Shown here: positions 23,231 to 35,310 of the stretch, in pieces
Position numbering within the stretch: position 1 is the stretch's first letter
How the letters are laid out: every line of letters begins with the position of its first letter
Assembly: GCF_029784155.1 (NCBI RefSeq)
Contig: NC_073692.1
Span: 70,010,012 to 70,074,011 of the forward strand
Source: Uranotaenia lowii
Lineage: Eukaryota; Arthropoda; Insecta; Diptera; Culicidae
Length of the DNA stretch: 64,000 nt
Direction: 5' to 3'
Translations under genes and position numbers: made by a program
Notes under the pieces: model-generated
What the model was told of the DNA's origin: nothing
The model's input: only the letters and a program-made list of their open reading frames with translations
Database searches by the model: none

Positions 23231-25160
23231 CGAATACTTTTCCTGTACATTGATTCATTGACAAGTTATTGATTTATTTAATGTATTAAATATCTCCTCC
23301 ATACATACAGAATCGTTCTAATAATCACAGTTCAGGTTATCAAAGTAAACATATATTCAGTAGTCTGCCCAAAAAGCATACTAAAACTTTACCTTAAATC
23401 ATCATACAAAATTTGAGCTCCCACTTGGGTTGAACTTTCGGCAAACATCAGTTGCCAAAATGATGCTGCCAGCCAGGGCAGTATGAAATCACTGAAGGTT
23501 AACCAAACAGCTGCTCCGTCAGAAAATTGTGCTTTGGGATGGTTTTGGCCCCCAGAGCGACCTGATATGACAATAAACCGGAGAGACATTGGGTTTTGGG
23601 AAATGTGTTTGACTTTTGTCCCACCAGCTAAGCAAACCACACCAGTCCAGTTTGTTTAAGTGTACTATGTCTGTTTGTTGGCGAAAAATTTAACAGAACT
23701 TTGACCAAAGCTCTTGTCTCTCTGTGTCGGTAGAACTTCAAACAGGGTGAAGGAAGGTCATGAAATTTTTCTGACAGAAACTTCTGTCTCCATCACTTGG
23801 TATTGAAATTCGTCTTTAAGATTAACTAGCGAGTCTACAAATTATTTTATAGATATAGAAAAGTGCAACAAATGTTCGAAATGTAGGTAGAATCTAAAAA
23901 ATATGTTTCCATATGAAAATATTTGTGTTAAAATTGTGCATGAATGCTGAATAATGATCTCTAGGCTCGCCAGAAACAGCTTGCCTTCTCCAACTCAAGG
24001 GCCCATATTTATCTAGCTCTCAGTTTCGCTTAAAAATCGCCAGCTCGCTGCGTCTTTAAAACGGTAACCAGCTGCCCAGTAGGGAAACCATTCAACAATC
24101 GCCATTTCGCTTTACGGGAGCCCATAATTTGACCCCTACGTCTTTTGCGCCCACATTCCAGCTGGAAGAAATCGCTTCTAGAGAAAAAAAAAAAGGGTTC
24201 TTCAAAAATGCGGGAAACGACCGAAAGGAAACATAATCAACCAGTAAGAGGGATAAGAACGATGATGACTGGCAAAAATTAATTGCTCCTTCCATGTTTT
24301 GTGATGTATTTTTTTCGGGGCTATGCTTGTCCTCTTGAATCTTTCCAGGCTTTTCATTTGGTTCCAGGCTCGTTCACGAAAAAAAGAACTTCAGGGTGCC
24401 CTGCTGTTTCTGCACTGTTTTCAGCTTCTGCTGCTACTGCTGTTGACCTTTATTGGAGTTTTACGGGGCTTTATGGGAGAATACAATCTTCGTGAAAATC
24501 ATAAGTACTTCGGTCTGAAGCTTTCCAGAGTGAAGATGAAAAATGATGGCTCGTTGCTGGTCTTTTGTTACAGATTTTTTTTCGGCTTCAATTTCTTGCT
24601 ATATTTTTTTCATCGCAGTTTCTGTTCATGGCCCAGCTGCTGTTTGCGTCTCGCCATTTTCGGCACCGGGTTCTCGAGAGCAGAAAGTTTTAATGAACTA
24701 CCAGGTTCATGAAAATCTCGGGGATAGAACCCGCCCTCTACATTGAGAACGCCCACCACGCCGTGCCCTTTGGGACATTTAACTGAATGTAATTACAGCG
24801 ACAATGTTCGCTTCTGACTTGGACAACATGCTATCAATGATGCAAGGGTTTTGGTCATTTTTATTACTTTTTGATTTATTTTTCTGGATTTGATTGCCAG
24901 GGTATATAATTCGAACAAAGTACTAATGACCAGTTTGAATTGATACTTTCGAAGTATTCTCTCTGGATAGAAATACAACTAAGATGTGTTAATGGTGGAA
25001 TCATGCAGTTTATAGCTGTTTTTCACATTGCTATTTGCTTTTGGATGAATAAAGTTCTCCAACTTCTAGTACCTGCTGATAACTGGACATCTGGATCTTC
25101 TGGGTTGGTTGGGTCTTGTTATTTTAACATGTGTTTTGTTGATGTTCGTCAGACTTGAGT
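23231..25160. other. Unassigned, moderately GC-richer sequence
   Basis: The interval 23400-24780 has higher GC and few homopolymers and may be unique host DNA. Frames up to 129 codons (24323-24712) overlap other frames and are leucine/phenylalanine-rich with no known motif, so no gene is called. Confidence 0.4.
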
Positions 25161-25395
25161 AAAAACCCAATCAAATGGCTAAGTTTGAAGAAAAAAAGAA
25201 CATGGAAACAGTGGGAGGACCTAAGAAATTGTATGAATGTAAAATTTCATTTGTTTTTGAGACCACAAAAATATTGAGAAATGTTTATAATTTTGCCCCT
25301 AAATGTATGCAGCCACATTGTCCATATTTTGAATATATTTGATTTTGAAAGAAAACGTTGAAAAATTCAATTGAGTCCAAACAAAAAAAAATACT
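25161..25395 (+). repeat. Internal fragment of the MITE family seen at 1391-2339
   Basis: From AAAACCCAATCAAATGGCTA onward this matches the stretch 1812-2040 in order and orientation, including AAGTTTGAAGAAAAAAAGAA, TTTGCCCCTAAATGTATGCA and GAAAACGTTGAAAAATTCAA. Neither TIR is present, so it is a terminally truncated copy. Confidence 0.8.
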
Positions 25396-25857
25396 ATTAT
25401 TGATGTTTAGGTCTATAGGTTTCCAAGAAGATTTTGTTTCATATCATCAAAATTAAGGACAGAGAAACATAGGCAAACATATTTTAAAAAAAAACTTAAA
25501 ATTTCACCAGTGCTCCTGTACAATTCCGAAAATTTGTTTGAAGTGAATAAAAAAATGTATATAGAAAAGATATGCTTTTAAACATTTTAGAAAAAAAAAT
25601 CAAAAAAAAATTCAATAAAATTATAAAATGAAACAGCATATTTGGTACCTATTTAATCATTGAATTGTAAGATTTTAGCTTCCTGATCTTTTGTCAGATT
25701 TTGACTTTCAAGTCTAGTTTTTGGAGGTATTTGTTAATTAGTTTAAAAAACTTAAAGTTGACCATTGATTCAAATCTTTATTTTAAAAATTTTTGTAATA
25801 AAATACAGTTTTATCTGAAAAGTGCTGACATTCCTTCAATGATTTTAACTTTTTTTT
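25396..25857. other. AT-rich unassigned sequence
   Basis: Very AT-rich with A and T homopolymers; nothing recognised. Confidence 0.35.
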
Positions 25858-27519
25858 TTTGGAATTTGGTGGGCGTTGAAAAGTCTCAGGGGGACGGTGT
25901 GAACGTAATTCACATTTTCACAAATCACAAAACAATGTAGATTTAAAATAACAACGAGTAAGTTCGATGCAAAACAAGGAGAATACGTTACAGAGCTAAA
26001 TATCAGGTTTAAGATTAAAGCATCTATAATTTCACAGAGCTGCAAGCAAATATTCGTTCCGGTATCTCAATAAGGCTGTAACCAATACCAATTTCTTCTT
26101 TTATCAACTCCCTTCGATTTATGAAAATTTCGAAAAAAAAATTCAAATATTCGAAAGATTTCAAGACCAATAAACCAATTATGGAAAATCGAAGTAATTT
26201 CACATTTTGTGTTCTTGATTTCATTGAATTTGAAAATAATTGATTTATAGGTTTTGTGCAAATGTAATGTGTGCAATTTTGTTGCATACAAGCTTTCGTG
26301 AAATTTATTTCAATTTATTTGTTTTTCGCATTATTTTTTTTATTTTTCCCCCTTTTGCGATGTTTCAACTCCGAGTGACAAAAGAAGTATTTAAAATTTG
26401 TTACGGCCCATTTTTTTGTTTTTAAATGTAGCTTAATTTTTTTAAATTGTCACAGATTTCGTATACGCTCTAAATGTTGATTTTGTTTCGTAAGATCATT
26501 TAAGGTTTTTCTTGAAAAAATTAATTTTAGCTATTCTTGATAATCTTCAAAATGTATTGTCTCACCAAACCAGCTTAACAGTAAAAAAAAACCTTCGGAA
26601 AAATCTGTGTAAAAAGGCGGCGCATCATCTGTGATTTAGTGATAGACTTTTTTAAAAGATAATATGAAGAAGTTTTTCAAGGTAAGAAATTTTTTACTTT
26701 TGGTACTTATTTTGGTACAATCGATTCAAACTATCAATTGTGCCATTTGCCATGGATAAACTTTTAATCTATTCAGTTATCACTGACATTCCCAGAACTT
26801 AGTTATTAGAATCTTATTTAAACTTTAAGACCTGTAAATGCTGCATAGCTTTGAACAGGACTCAAATTCAGATATCAAGAAACAATACTATTTTATACGA
26901 TATTTCACCAGCATGACAGTAATTAATTTGTAGTAAATAATGCAAATTAATGGTGAATATAGAATGTTGTTTACCAAAATTTAAGATACATATTTGATTT
27001 GATATTAAAACAAACTAATCAATCAGTTTATATAGCTGTCAAGGAATCTGTACATTGAATTAACTGTTTACTGGAGATTTAAAGCAATATGCTTCCCTTG
27101 GAGCCAAAAGGGTATAAGTGCATAAAAGCTAATTTCGAAAAAACACGCTTTAAGTTGTTATGTCTGATCATTTTTCATATAAAATTTTAATTTTTTTTTT
27201 TGAACGAAATAAAATTCTTAAAATTAAAAAGTCACGAAATATACTTTGAAATATGATGATTTTATTTAAATTCTTAAATCAAAACACTTACACTTATAAG
27301 ATTATAATACCACCTACCCCTTTGGCTCTGAGAGCTTCATTTAAATTTCAATGAAATATGAGTTAAGTTTTCCAACAGCATAGAGCCAAAAACAAATGAT
27401 TTTTCAACGATCCAGAATATCGTTTTATCTAAAGATTTTCTCAAAATATTCCCAGGCGGTGTTGAGCCCGAAAATTTTTCAAAAGAGGGTGGTGAGTTTA
27501 ACAAGTTTGAAAACCACGG
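25858..27519. mobile_element. Partial copy of the CAGTGGTTTT hAT family
   Basis: The left side (GGTGGGCGTTGAAAAGTCTC then AGGGGGACGGTG) resembles 17176-17200 of the complete element, and the right side (GGGTGGTGAGTTTAACAAG then TTTGAAAACCACGG) resembles its right end. The left TIR itself is missing, so this copy is 5'-truncated or decayed. There is no coding potential. Confidence 0.6.
27098..27331. repeat. Small TIR element nested in the partial hAT
   Basis: GGAGCCAAAAGGGTATAAGTG at the left is roughly mirrored by ACCTACCCCTTTGGCTCTGA at the right, with CACTTATAAG nearby. About 230 bp. The ends are imperfect and no target duplication is clear. Confidence 0.42.
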
Positions 27520-27833
27520 ATTTAGAAGAACAAGAAATTGAAAATAAAATTTAGTCTAAAGAATATTTCGAATCAGCATAAAATTTGTAATAACATAAAA
27601 GATTATTTTTCTATCCAAAGTGGTAAGTTATAAAGAAATGGTTACAAGGTTTTGAATTTTTTTTTGCTAGTTCTGTTAATTCGTGAGTAGAAAGCATCTG
27701 TCACTTGACAACCAGATTGTTGACGTGTGACATTAGTATTTGATGAATGGATGGTTGGTTTCAAATTCTTAAATTGTTAAGATGCACTTATAAAAGAAAA
27801 TCCATTCCAAAGGGAAATAGGAGTTTTTAAGTG

Positions 27834-29920
27834 TCATGACTAAGGTTGCCAGAATTTTTTCCACTCCCATCCGGGCCTAGCAATTCCGGGCATTTTTTCA
27901 AAAAAGCCTGATTGAATCCGGGCATAGATTTCAATTTTTCAAATCCAAAAACCGGGCAAAATTTAGGTGTTATCTTCTATATATATAAAAATGAATTTCT
28001 GTCTGTCTGTCTGTCTTTCTGTCTGTTCCCTATAGACTCAGAAACTACTGAACCGGTTTACGTGAAACTTGGCAGGTAGGGGTATTGGAGGCCGGGGAAG
28101 GTTCCTATTATGGTTTGGGACCCCTCCCCCTAACAGGAAGGGGGGGGGGAGGAGCCTTCCAAACAAAAGACAATTGTTTGCATAACTCGAGAACCAATCA
28201 AGCAAATGGTATCAAATTTGGCATGGGGTGATATTTGGGAACGGGAAATATTTCAAAGAATATGAGGTACCCCTCCCTCCTTTCATTGGGGTGATAGGAA
28301 TGGGGGAGGGGGTCTACCTTACAATTTTTCATATAACTCGAAAACTATTCAATATATTGGAACCAAATTTGGCATGGGAAGGTATTTTGATACGGAAAAT
28401 ATTTCTATGATTATTTGAGACCTCTTCCACTTTACAGTAAGGAGATATAAAGAGGGGAGGGGCCCTCTTTTTAATTTTTACATAACTCAAATACTAATCA
28501 AGCAAATGGAACCAAATTTGACATGGGCGGATATTTGGAAACGTGATATGTTCTAATGATTGTTTGAGACCCCTCCCATCTTCCAGTGGGGACATAGGAG
28601 GGAGGGAGGTAGGGAAGTTCCATACAATTTTTATTGCATAACTCAAGAACTACAACAGCAAATGGAACCAAATTTGGCATGGAACGATATTTGGGTACGA
28701 GAAATACTTCTTTGAATGTTAGGTATTCCTCAATCATACAAAAAGGTGAATGAAAAGAGGGAGAAGAGATGTCGCTTACAATTTTCAGTATAACTGGAGA
28801 TCTGATCGAGCAAATTTGAACCATATTTCTCATGTGAGGGTATTTGGATACGAGAAATGTATTGTGGTATGAGCCTACTTGAGCCTTGAGCCTATTATCT
28901 GACACACCATCCTTTTTTCAGTGAGTAGGTACATAGGAGGAGGGAGGTGAACCCAATACATTTTTTTTAGCATAAGTTCTCAATTTATGCTAACGAAGCC
29001 AACAAATGGAAACAAATATGGCATAGAAAGGTACTTGGTTACGAGATATGTTTCTACAATTGTTATAGACCCTTACGCTTTACAGTGTAGAGAGGAGAAG
29101 AAACGAGGGGGTTCCATATAAATTTTGTTGTAAGGCTTAAAAACTTATCAACCAATGGAACAATATTTGATACAAGAAGATTTATGAGAACAAAAAAATA
29201 GGTATGATTATTCAAAATCACGATCGCCATTCAGCAGGGGGAAGGGAAGGACAGGGGGGTGGTCTCTCTTATCAGTTTTTTATCATAAATCCAGTACATA
29301 TTAAGCAAAACCAACCAGATTTTATCAGTTAGATTGTTTGCGTACGATTTATTTGGAACCCTCAATTTTTAGGGCGGAGCTTAATGAAACAGATTTAAAT
29401 TATTAGATCTTTAACACGAATCAAGATATAGCGGTTGCTTATGAATTATGTTATATTTTTATTTAAAATAATGCCAACAAAACAATAGAAATTTGAATAA
29501 ATTCTGAAAATATCATTCGATTTTGAAAGGTGTAGCAAAGCACACCGGGTCAGCTAGTTATATATAAAAGCAAAGTAAAAATGCAAAAAAATGAAATTAA
29601 TATTTTATTAATGTAATTGCAGACTTCCAAAAACTTTTTGGAACACTTAAAAATGTAAAGGTTTATAGAAGCAAATCAGCGAAATTATTTGAAACAACCG
29701 TTGAAAATTTCCATACCGTTAATCGATTTTGCTGAAATTTACTCAAAAACTTTGAATTTTTGTTTGTTTCTTTGTGAAAATTGTGGAAAAATCCGGGCAA
29801 TATCCGGACTTTTTTCACGATATCCGGGCAACCGGGCCGGACCGGACTTTCTCGAAATTTTGCATCAAATATCCGGGCAAACCCGGATAAAACCGGGCAA
29901 TCTGGCAAGCTTAGTCATGA
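27834..29920 (+). mobile_element. CCGGG-rich short element, copy 5, split by a Helitron
   Basis: The left end TCATGACTAAGGTTGCCAGA is mirrored at the right by TCTGGCAAGCTTAGTCATGA. The outer TCATGA is itself palindromic, so it could be either the TIR tip or a target duplication. Removing the Helitron (27973-29558) leaves an element of about 500 bp with the usual CCGGGCA blocks on both halves. Confidence 0.82.
27973..29558 (+). mobile_element. Helitron (non-autonomous) with internal ~150-bp tandem units
   Basis: It begins TCTTCTATATATATAAAAAT after an A and ends CACCGGGTCAGCTAGT before a T, so it sits precisely at an A|T host dinucleotide without target duplication, as Helitrons do. A (GTCT)n run follows the 5' end. 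About six diverged units of ~150-157 bp, each with CATAACTC..., AAGCAAATGG and TTTGGCATGG-like words plus a G-rich spacer, start near 28181, 28331, 28482, 28637 and 28795. No Rep or helicase domain was found; the 135-codon minus frame at 28498-28905 only reads through these units. Confidence 0.9.
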
Positions 29921-30289
29921 TGTAAGTTTCAATTAAAAAGGTTTGAGGAATTGCTATTCGAAATTTACAATTAGAAATTTGTTTCAATTTGTGAACGCAT
30001 TTAGCGTCATCAAATGAAATGTCTAAGAGTGATATAGTGGGCCAAATTCCACCGGAAGCGAGTCGATTTTCTGATATTTTTCGTTAACAATACCAATACT
30101 TCTTGGAATCAAGTTATTTCCTGTCACTATTGTAAATTTAATTTTGGAATTGAATATTTTACTTGGAAAAAATCATCATGGGAGGGAGGGGGATAAACCC
30201 CTAAACGCCACCCCTCCGTTCACACGGCCTTATTTGTGCGCAACGTATATTTTCTAACTTCAGGTATCTTATACACTTTTTTATCATTC
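29921..30289. other. Unassigned sequence
   Basis: AT-rich with a short G/C-rich patch at 30180-30230. No supported feature. Confidence 0.35.
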
Positions 30290-30505
30290 CTTAACTGATT
30301 TACAGTTTTTTTTTCGGAAGCATGTTTTTAGATTTTTTTTCTAGGATTTTGAATAATTGAAAATGAAAGTGTTGTAGCAGAATATTGTCTGAAAAACATA
30401 TTCGAGTTACATTACACGTTTTTATTAACTATAAATTTTGTAAAAACCGATTGAGGAACAAGAAAGATATAGCAGTTTTAGTCAGGAATGTCAAATTGAC
30501 ACTCA
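30290..30505. repeat. Diverged fragment related to the piggyBac-like element
   Basis: The order of words here (ATTGTCTGAAAAACATATT, GAGTTACATTA, ACTATAAATTTTGTAAA, CCGATTGAGGAACA) parallels 14670-14770 in the right arm of the TTAA-flanked element. It is a partial, diverged relative without recognised ends. Confidence 0.6.
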
Positions 30506-32030
30506 AAGAACTCTAAAGAGTCAACATTTTTGGGGCGGATGAGGGTTAAACGATCTTTTTTAAAAAGTTTTACAAGTGTCTTAGGAACGTTTTATTGATA
30601 GAAAAGAATTTTAAATTTCGTGTCACTGGAACATACACAGAAAATAGCTTCTTTCTGGGAAATTTAGGTAAAATATCACTTGACTATCCTGTCTGCGGTC
30701 AAATCCAACGACATTCTGGTCCTCAAATCTGCGGTTTCGTTTTTTTTTAATTTTAGGTATTGTGGATTGTGTATTTGAGGTACTGTGATTTTTTTTTCCA
30801 ATGTGCATTGTTAAGAAAACGCGTGCAGTTTTTAAAAATGGTTCATTTTTGATGCAAAAATAGAGGTTTATTGGCATAATTAGTTTCAAAACTCTCAAAA
30901 GGATGAATGGCTCATCTGGCGTATTTTTCGCATCATATTAAGTTCTTTGAACACCTTCAACGGCTTACGAATATTTTATGATATAGAAGTTTATAGCTTG
31001 AAATTTTAAAATTGTCAAATCCAATGTTAATTATTTAAATTCGTCTTGGTACATCTCTATTTGTCTGATCACATCTTCAAAGGTGATGGGAAGTATTAGA
31101 AAAACATAAGATATCAAAGAAAAAAGAACATAAGCCGTAAATATCACAAATTTTTCGAAAAAGATACACCGGCTTACCGTTTGATGTTATCATGATCATG
31201 AAAATTGACACAGTCATGAGCAATTGAAAAATGATAAAATTTCAATCACTAAAAATCAAACCTTTAATGCATCGAAAAGTTAACAGTTTTAAAAATTTGC
31301 AAAAAAAACAATGGGGATTGAAGTTGCAAAAACTAACAAAAATTAAAAATTCGGAAGACCCTCGATGCAAATTGTTGATAATAAAAAAAATTCCTTGAAC
31401 CGAATACTGTGCCAACAAAATTGCTTCTTGCCTTATTTTTAAGATGAGTGAATTTTTTTTATGTGAAACTCTTAAAATATTGATATTTTAAGGCTTCAAG
31501 ATCATTGATCTGTTTTGAAGGGGATCTGACCATTGTCAAGACCCAGTCAAAAACTATGTACTATTCCTTAATTTTTTAATCCATACTTCTTCCAAATTTC
31601 TCTCTTTATTTGTTTTTGAAGAAAGGTTTATCATAGTAAACTTTTTCTCATAACGTGCACAGCGTTGCGGATTTTTTTAATCATGCGATTCGACAAAATA
31701 CATATTTTATGGTTGAATATAACAGTTAAACAGTAACAGTATTGTTTTCAGTAACCCACCTTATATCTTTCAATTTTTTTCACTTGTTGTTTTAATGTAG
31801 TATTGTTAATCTTGAAAAACTTTAATCAAAAGGTTCGTAAAGAACATTCACCAGCAACGTTTATTTTCTGAATCATTTAAAATGAATTTAGTTACAGTTT
31901 TGAAACTTTGCTACGAAAATTTTCCAATAATTTGATTACAACGTTCCTTTTTTATTATTTTTCTTCTGATTTATTAAGCCAGTTAACGGTACAAACAACT
32001 CACGCTCTCGAAACTTATAATTATTTCCCT
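30506..32030. other. AT-rich unassigned sequence with a small dispersed repeat
   Basis: Around 30690-30745, GTCTGCGGTCAAATCCAACG and a downstream CTGCGGTTTCGTTTT echo 36820-36920 (GTCTCTGGTCAAATTCAACG, CCGCAGCTTCATTTT). This suggests an old dispersed repeat shared by the two places. Nothing else was recognised. Confidence 0.4.
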
Positions 32031-33471
32031 TTAATCTTTCTGCAGGAATTAAAATTTCAGCACCTCGCGTACTCATCCAGTCGGTTTTTACGGAAACTCA
32101 TTCATTCATTAGGAACCTACCAACTCAGCGTCGGAGCAACCGGATCGTTCGAGGAGATTGAGATTGAAGGCAACAGATTTGTTGACATGGAAAAATGATC
32201 TCCTCGCTGACAGACAACTAAATCGAACCGACCACACCGCCTTCATCCCACTCGCTAATGATCGCTCAATTAATAAAATTTCCCCATTCAACAAGCGCCA
32301 GTCAGTGCGAGTCTCACGGCCGCCATCACCCTCATTGGCGGATGTGAATGGTGGTGTGCCTGTATGTGTACTTGTGCTTAGCATGTGTAGGTGGTAATAT
32401 TTAGCAGAACCTTTCGCTGAGGGAAATGTGCCAACCCATCGTCATCAGTACGTCATCATCGGCTAGGTGAAGAATTTCCCACCGGTTTCAGCTCAGATCA
32501 TCACAGTTGCTTGGCTTATGAAATGGAACATTGAAAAGTCCGTGTCTACTCAAACCGTATACACACGTGGATTACACTTAAATAAACCAGACTAACTTTT
32601 CCGTTTAACCTGGTTTGGGAGTGTGAGACTATTTAGTCAATCGATGTTTTACTAGCTCATCGCTGACAGAATAGTAAATAGTTCAAGCAGATTTCCATCC
32701 ATCACCTTAAAGCATCTTCTTGTGAACTTTAACCTTCCTAAGAGCCAATGATGGTTAATTGAATCAGATGAAAGAAGATTTCAGTTGCATTGATTCAAAA
32801 TCCTATCATCCGGATGGCAATTCACCGATGAATTGGGCTTTGGCATCATCTCGGGTCACACCGCATCCGGAGGAACCTGCCGGCAACACAAAATTAAAGC
32901 GCTTTGAAATAGCAGACAACAACACCGAAAACCTTTTATGTGGCTTTTCGAAATGCCCGGGAAAATCTCCCGCGAGACCGAGCGGACTTAAAACCACACA
33001 GAAACCCGGTGCGCCTAAATTTATACATAGGTTAGCTATACACTTATACCATTTCCGGCGAATGGCTATTCTCACGAATCTTGTGACTCGGCATCGGGGA
33101 CCAGAGTTTAAAAGCAAAAAAAAAATCAACCAACGGCTTTGATGGCTGGCTGAAGGTTTTTCGGGATCCAAATCCTGCTTACACGCTTAGCAAGGCAGCG
33201 GCAGAACAAACAGAATTATCGTCCCCAAAGTCTGGCTGAGGTTGAGCGGGAATTCGCTCGCTACATCAATAATACACGGACGGTTCGGTTTATACTTGCC
33301 CCGGTGCGACTTAAAGGGAAGTTTATTTTTTGGGGAAGTTCTTGCAGTGTTCTGATTGTTTACAAAAAAATCAACAGTTTTACTTAAGATTGGATGGCTA
33401 CTTAAAAACCTGAATGATCGACATAAACTTACTACGATAAATCGAAGAGTTCATGTTCTAAAATATATGAT
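32031..33471. other. GC-richer, unique-looking sequence without a recognised gene
   Basis: This is one of the least AT-rich parts of the window and is free of repeat termini. Overlapping frames up to 127 codons occur on both strands (32759-33142 plus, 32806-33171 minus), but neither shows a domain, codon bias or splice context that would favour it. It may be host unique DNA such as a regulatory region or UTR. Confidence 0.4.
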
Positions 33472-33746
33472 ACTAGCTGACCAGATATGCTGGTATAGCA
33501 AATGCCTTCCAAAAATAAATGTAATTTAAGAAAATGATTTAAATGTTGTTTTTTAAGGCATCAATTTTAATAATATTATCATCGATCAGATGAAACCGCT
33601 ATGAAATGAGAGCTGCAACTGGAGTTTAGAATTGCTTTACAAAGATGATTGAATATATTTTTCTGAAATTTGATCTATAAATTTAAACAAGATCTAAAAT
33701 TTTCTGTTTATAAGTTTTATATCAAAATGTATGTTTTACTGGAATG
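33472..33746 (-). mobile_element. 3' end of a Helitron on the minus strand
   Basis: On the minus strand the sequence ends GGTCAGCTAGT, matching the 3' end of the Helitron at 29558, with a small hairpin ACCAG-N5-CTGGT (33480-33494) just before it. No TC...TATATAAAAATG 5' end was found upstream on that strand, so it is truncated. The right boundary given is only the start of the next element. Confidence 0.6.
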
Positions 33747-35310
33747 CATGGCTGGATTAAGGGGGGGAGGGGAGCAATAGGGGCAATTGTCCCAGGTCCC
33801 TGGCTCAGGGGGCCCCAAGAAAAAAAAGGTTAACATTACTTCAATCTCCCCCTCTGTCTGTACTCTATCTAATGCTCGTTTCGTCTATTTATTAGAACAG
33901 ACTTTCATCCGACGGGTCCTACAACACCACAAAGAAGGCTGGCCAGGAAGTCGAAAACCCTGAGGTAGCTATCAAAACCACAGCTACAGGAAGCCAACAC
34001 CGGACCCTAACGGAAACCGTTCTTGAAAGTGACCCCAGTTAATCCCCTTTCCTGTCCTTTAATAAGATTTGAATTAACAGTTGAGTAGTCGCGACGATTA
34101 CGGCCCCCCTCTTACTAACCCAAAGTTATTCTTATTTAATTTTTGGCATTTCGGCGAGTTGTGAAAATTCAAGGTAGAATATTTAGAAAGAATATGAAAG
34201 TATTATAGGTGGAAAGATCAAAGCTAGAGCGCTTTGGGTAGAAGAAATTGAATAGTTGGTGAAAATGTGAGCAGGGCTTTTGTTTTTGTGAACAGCTTTT
34301 GAACTACTTGCGTGATTCTTTGCCGCGCGCCGTTTCAATGTTGATAGGAAGCGATGAAGAAACCCATCGCATTCCTACCCACATTGAAACACGGACGGGT
34401 CGAACACATGAGATTGTGCCCGACCGGGCAAAAAATCACCCAAGCAGCGCTCACATGTGCTGTTCTATTGCTAAGCCAATTCTATCGATGCGTGCTACTT
34501 TTTTAGGTACATCGGATGGTTGCTACTTTTTGTTTCGCATATTATCCATCCGATGCCTTACTTTTTTGCCAAATGCATCGCGGTGAATTGTGTTGTAATT
34601 TTTGTTATCCCATTTCCCCCCTTCTTTAGCCAAGTGATTCTGTTATCTTATTTTAATCGCCGCCGGGATATATTCTTATTTAATTTTTGGCATTTCGGCG
34701 AGTTGTGAAAATTCAAGGTAGAATATTTAGAAAAAGTAGCACGCATCGATAGAATTGGCTTAGCAATAGAACAGCACATGTGAGCGCTGCTTGGGTGATT
34801 TTTTGCCCGGTCGGGCACAATCTCATGTGTTCGACCCGTCCGTGTTTCAATGTGGGTAGGAATGCGATGGGTTTCTTCATCGCTTCCTATCAACATTGAA
34901 ACGGCGCGCGGCAAAGAATCACGCAAGTAGTTCAAAAGCTGTTCACAAAAACAAAAGCCCTGCTCACATTTTCACCAACTATTCAATTTCTTCTACCCAA
35001 AGCGCTCTAGCTTTGATCTTTCCACCTATAATACTTTCATATTCTTTCTAAATATTCTACCTTGAATTTTCACAACTCGCCGAAATGACAAAAATTAAAT
35101 AAGAATATATCCCGGCGGCGATTAAAATAAGATAACAGTAACCCAAAGTTAGGAAAAATACTCCCTGCACATAAAAACTTTATAAGTAAAGTGCTTTAAT
35201 AAAACCATCAAATGAAATCTAAACTAAAAAAAGGGATGAAAACTAGACATTAAACAACTTAAGGGGCCTCCGTGAAATAATATCTAGAATAGTTTTTCTC
35301 TAACATAAGC
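33747..35310. mobile_element. Partial hAT-type copy with CAAGGCCGGATTAA-like end
   Basis: The end CATGGCTGGATTAAGGGGGG plus GGCAATTGTCCCAGG and GGCTCAGGGGGCCCC closely follow the left end of the complete element at 41358. Later, GGGGCCTCCGTGAAATAATA (about 35263) follows 42322 of that element. Between them lies a GC-rich insert of unknown type (about 33890-34115) and the foldback structure at 34116-35151. No right TIR was found. Confidence 0.65.
34116..35151. repeat. Foldback element: ~376-bp inverted arms with nested dyads, flanked by a 13-bp direct repeat
   Basis: TAACCCAAAGTTA occurs at 34116-34128 and 35139-35151. Arms 34129-34504 and 34731-35105 are near-perfect inverted copies about a centre near 34617. 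A second partial arm at 34640-34732 begins CTGTTATCTTATTTTAATCG and is mirrored at 35046-35138, so the right half is also a complete ~500-bp TIR element. Each long arm contains a further dyad (GTTTCAATGT...ACATTGAAAC). Identical frames of about 66 codons on both arms come from the symmetry. Confidence 0.83.

Noticed and set aside
24323..24712. 129-codon hydrophobic frame
   Set aside because: Leucine/phenylalanine richness follows from T-rich DNA; it overlaps other frames and has no recognised membrane-protein family.
28498..28905. 135-codon minus-strand frame
   Set aside because: It reads through the Helitron's internal tandem units; the residues repeat with the unit and match no Rep/helicase motif.
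32759..33171. Overlapping frames of 121-127 codons on both strands
   Set aside because: No motif, no splice context and no way to choose between strands; GC-richer DNA yields such frames by chance.
34299..34935. Two matching frames on opposite strands
   Set aside because: They are the same sequence in the two arms of an inverted repeat, with no evidence of translation.
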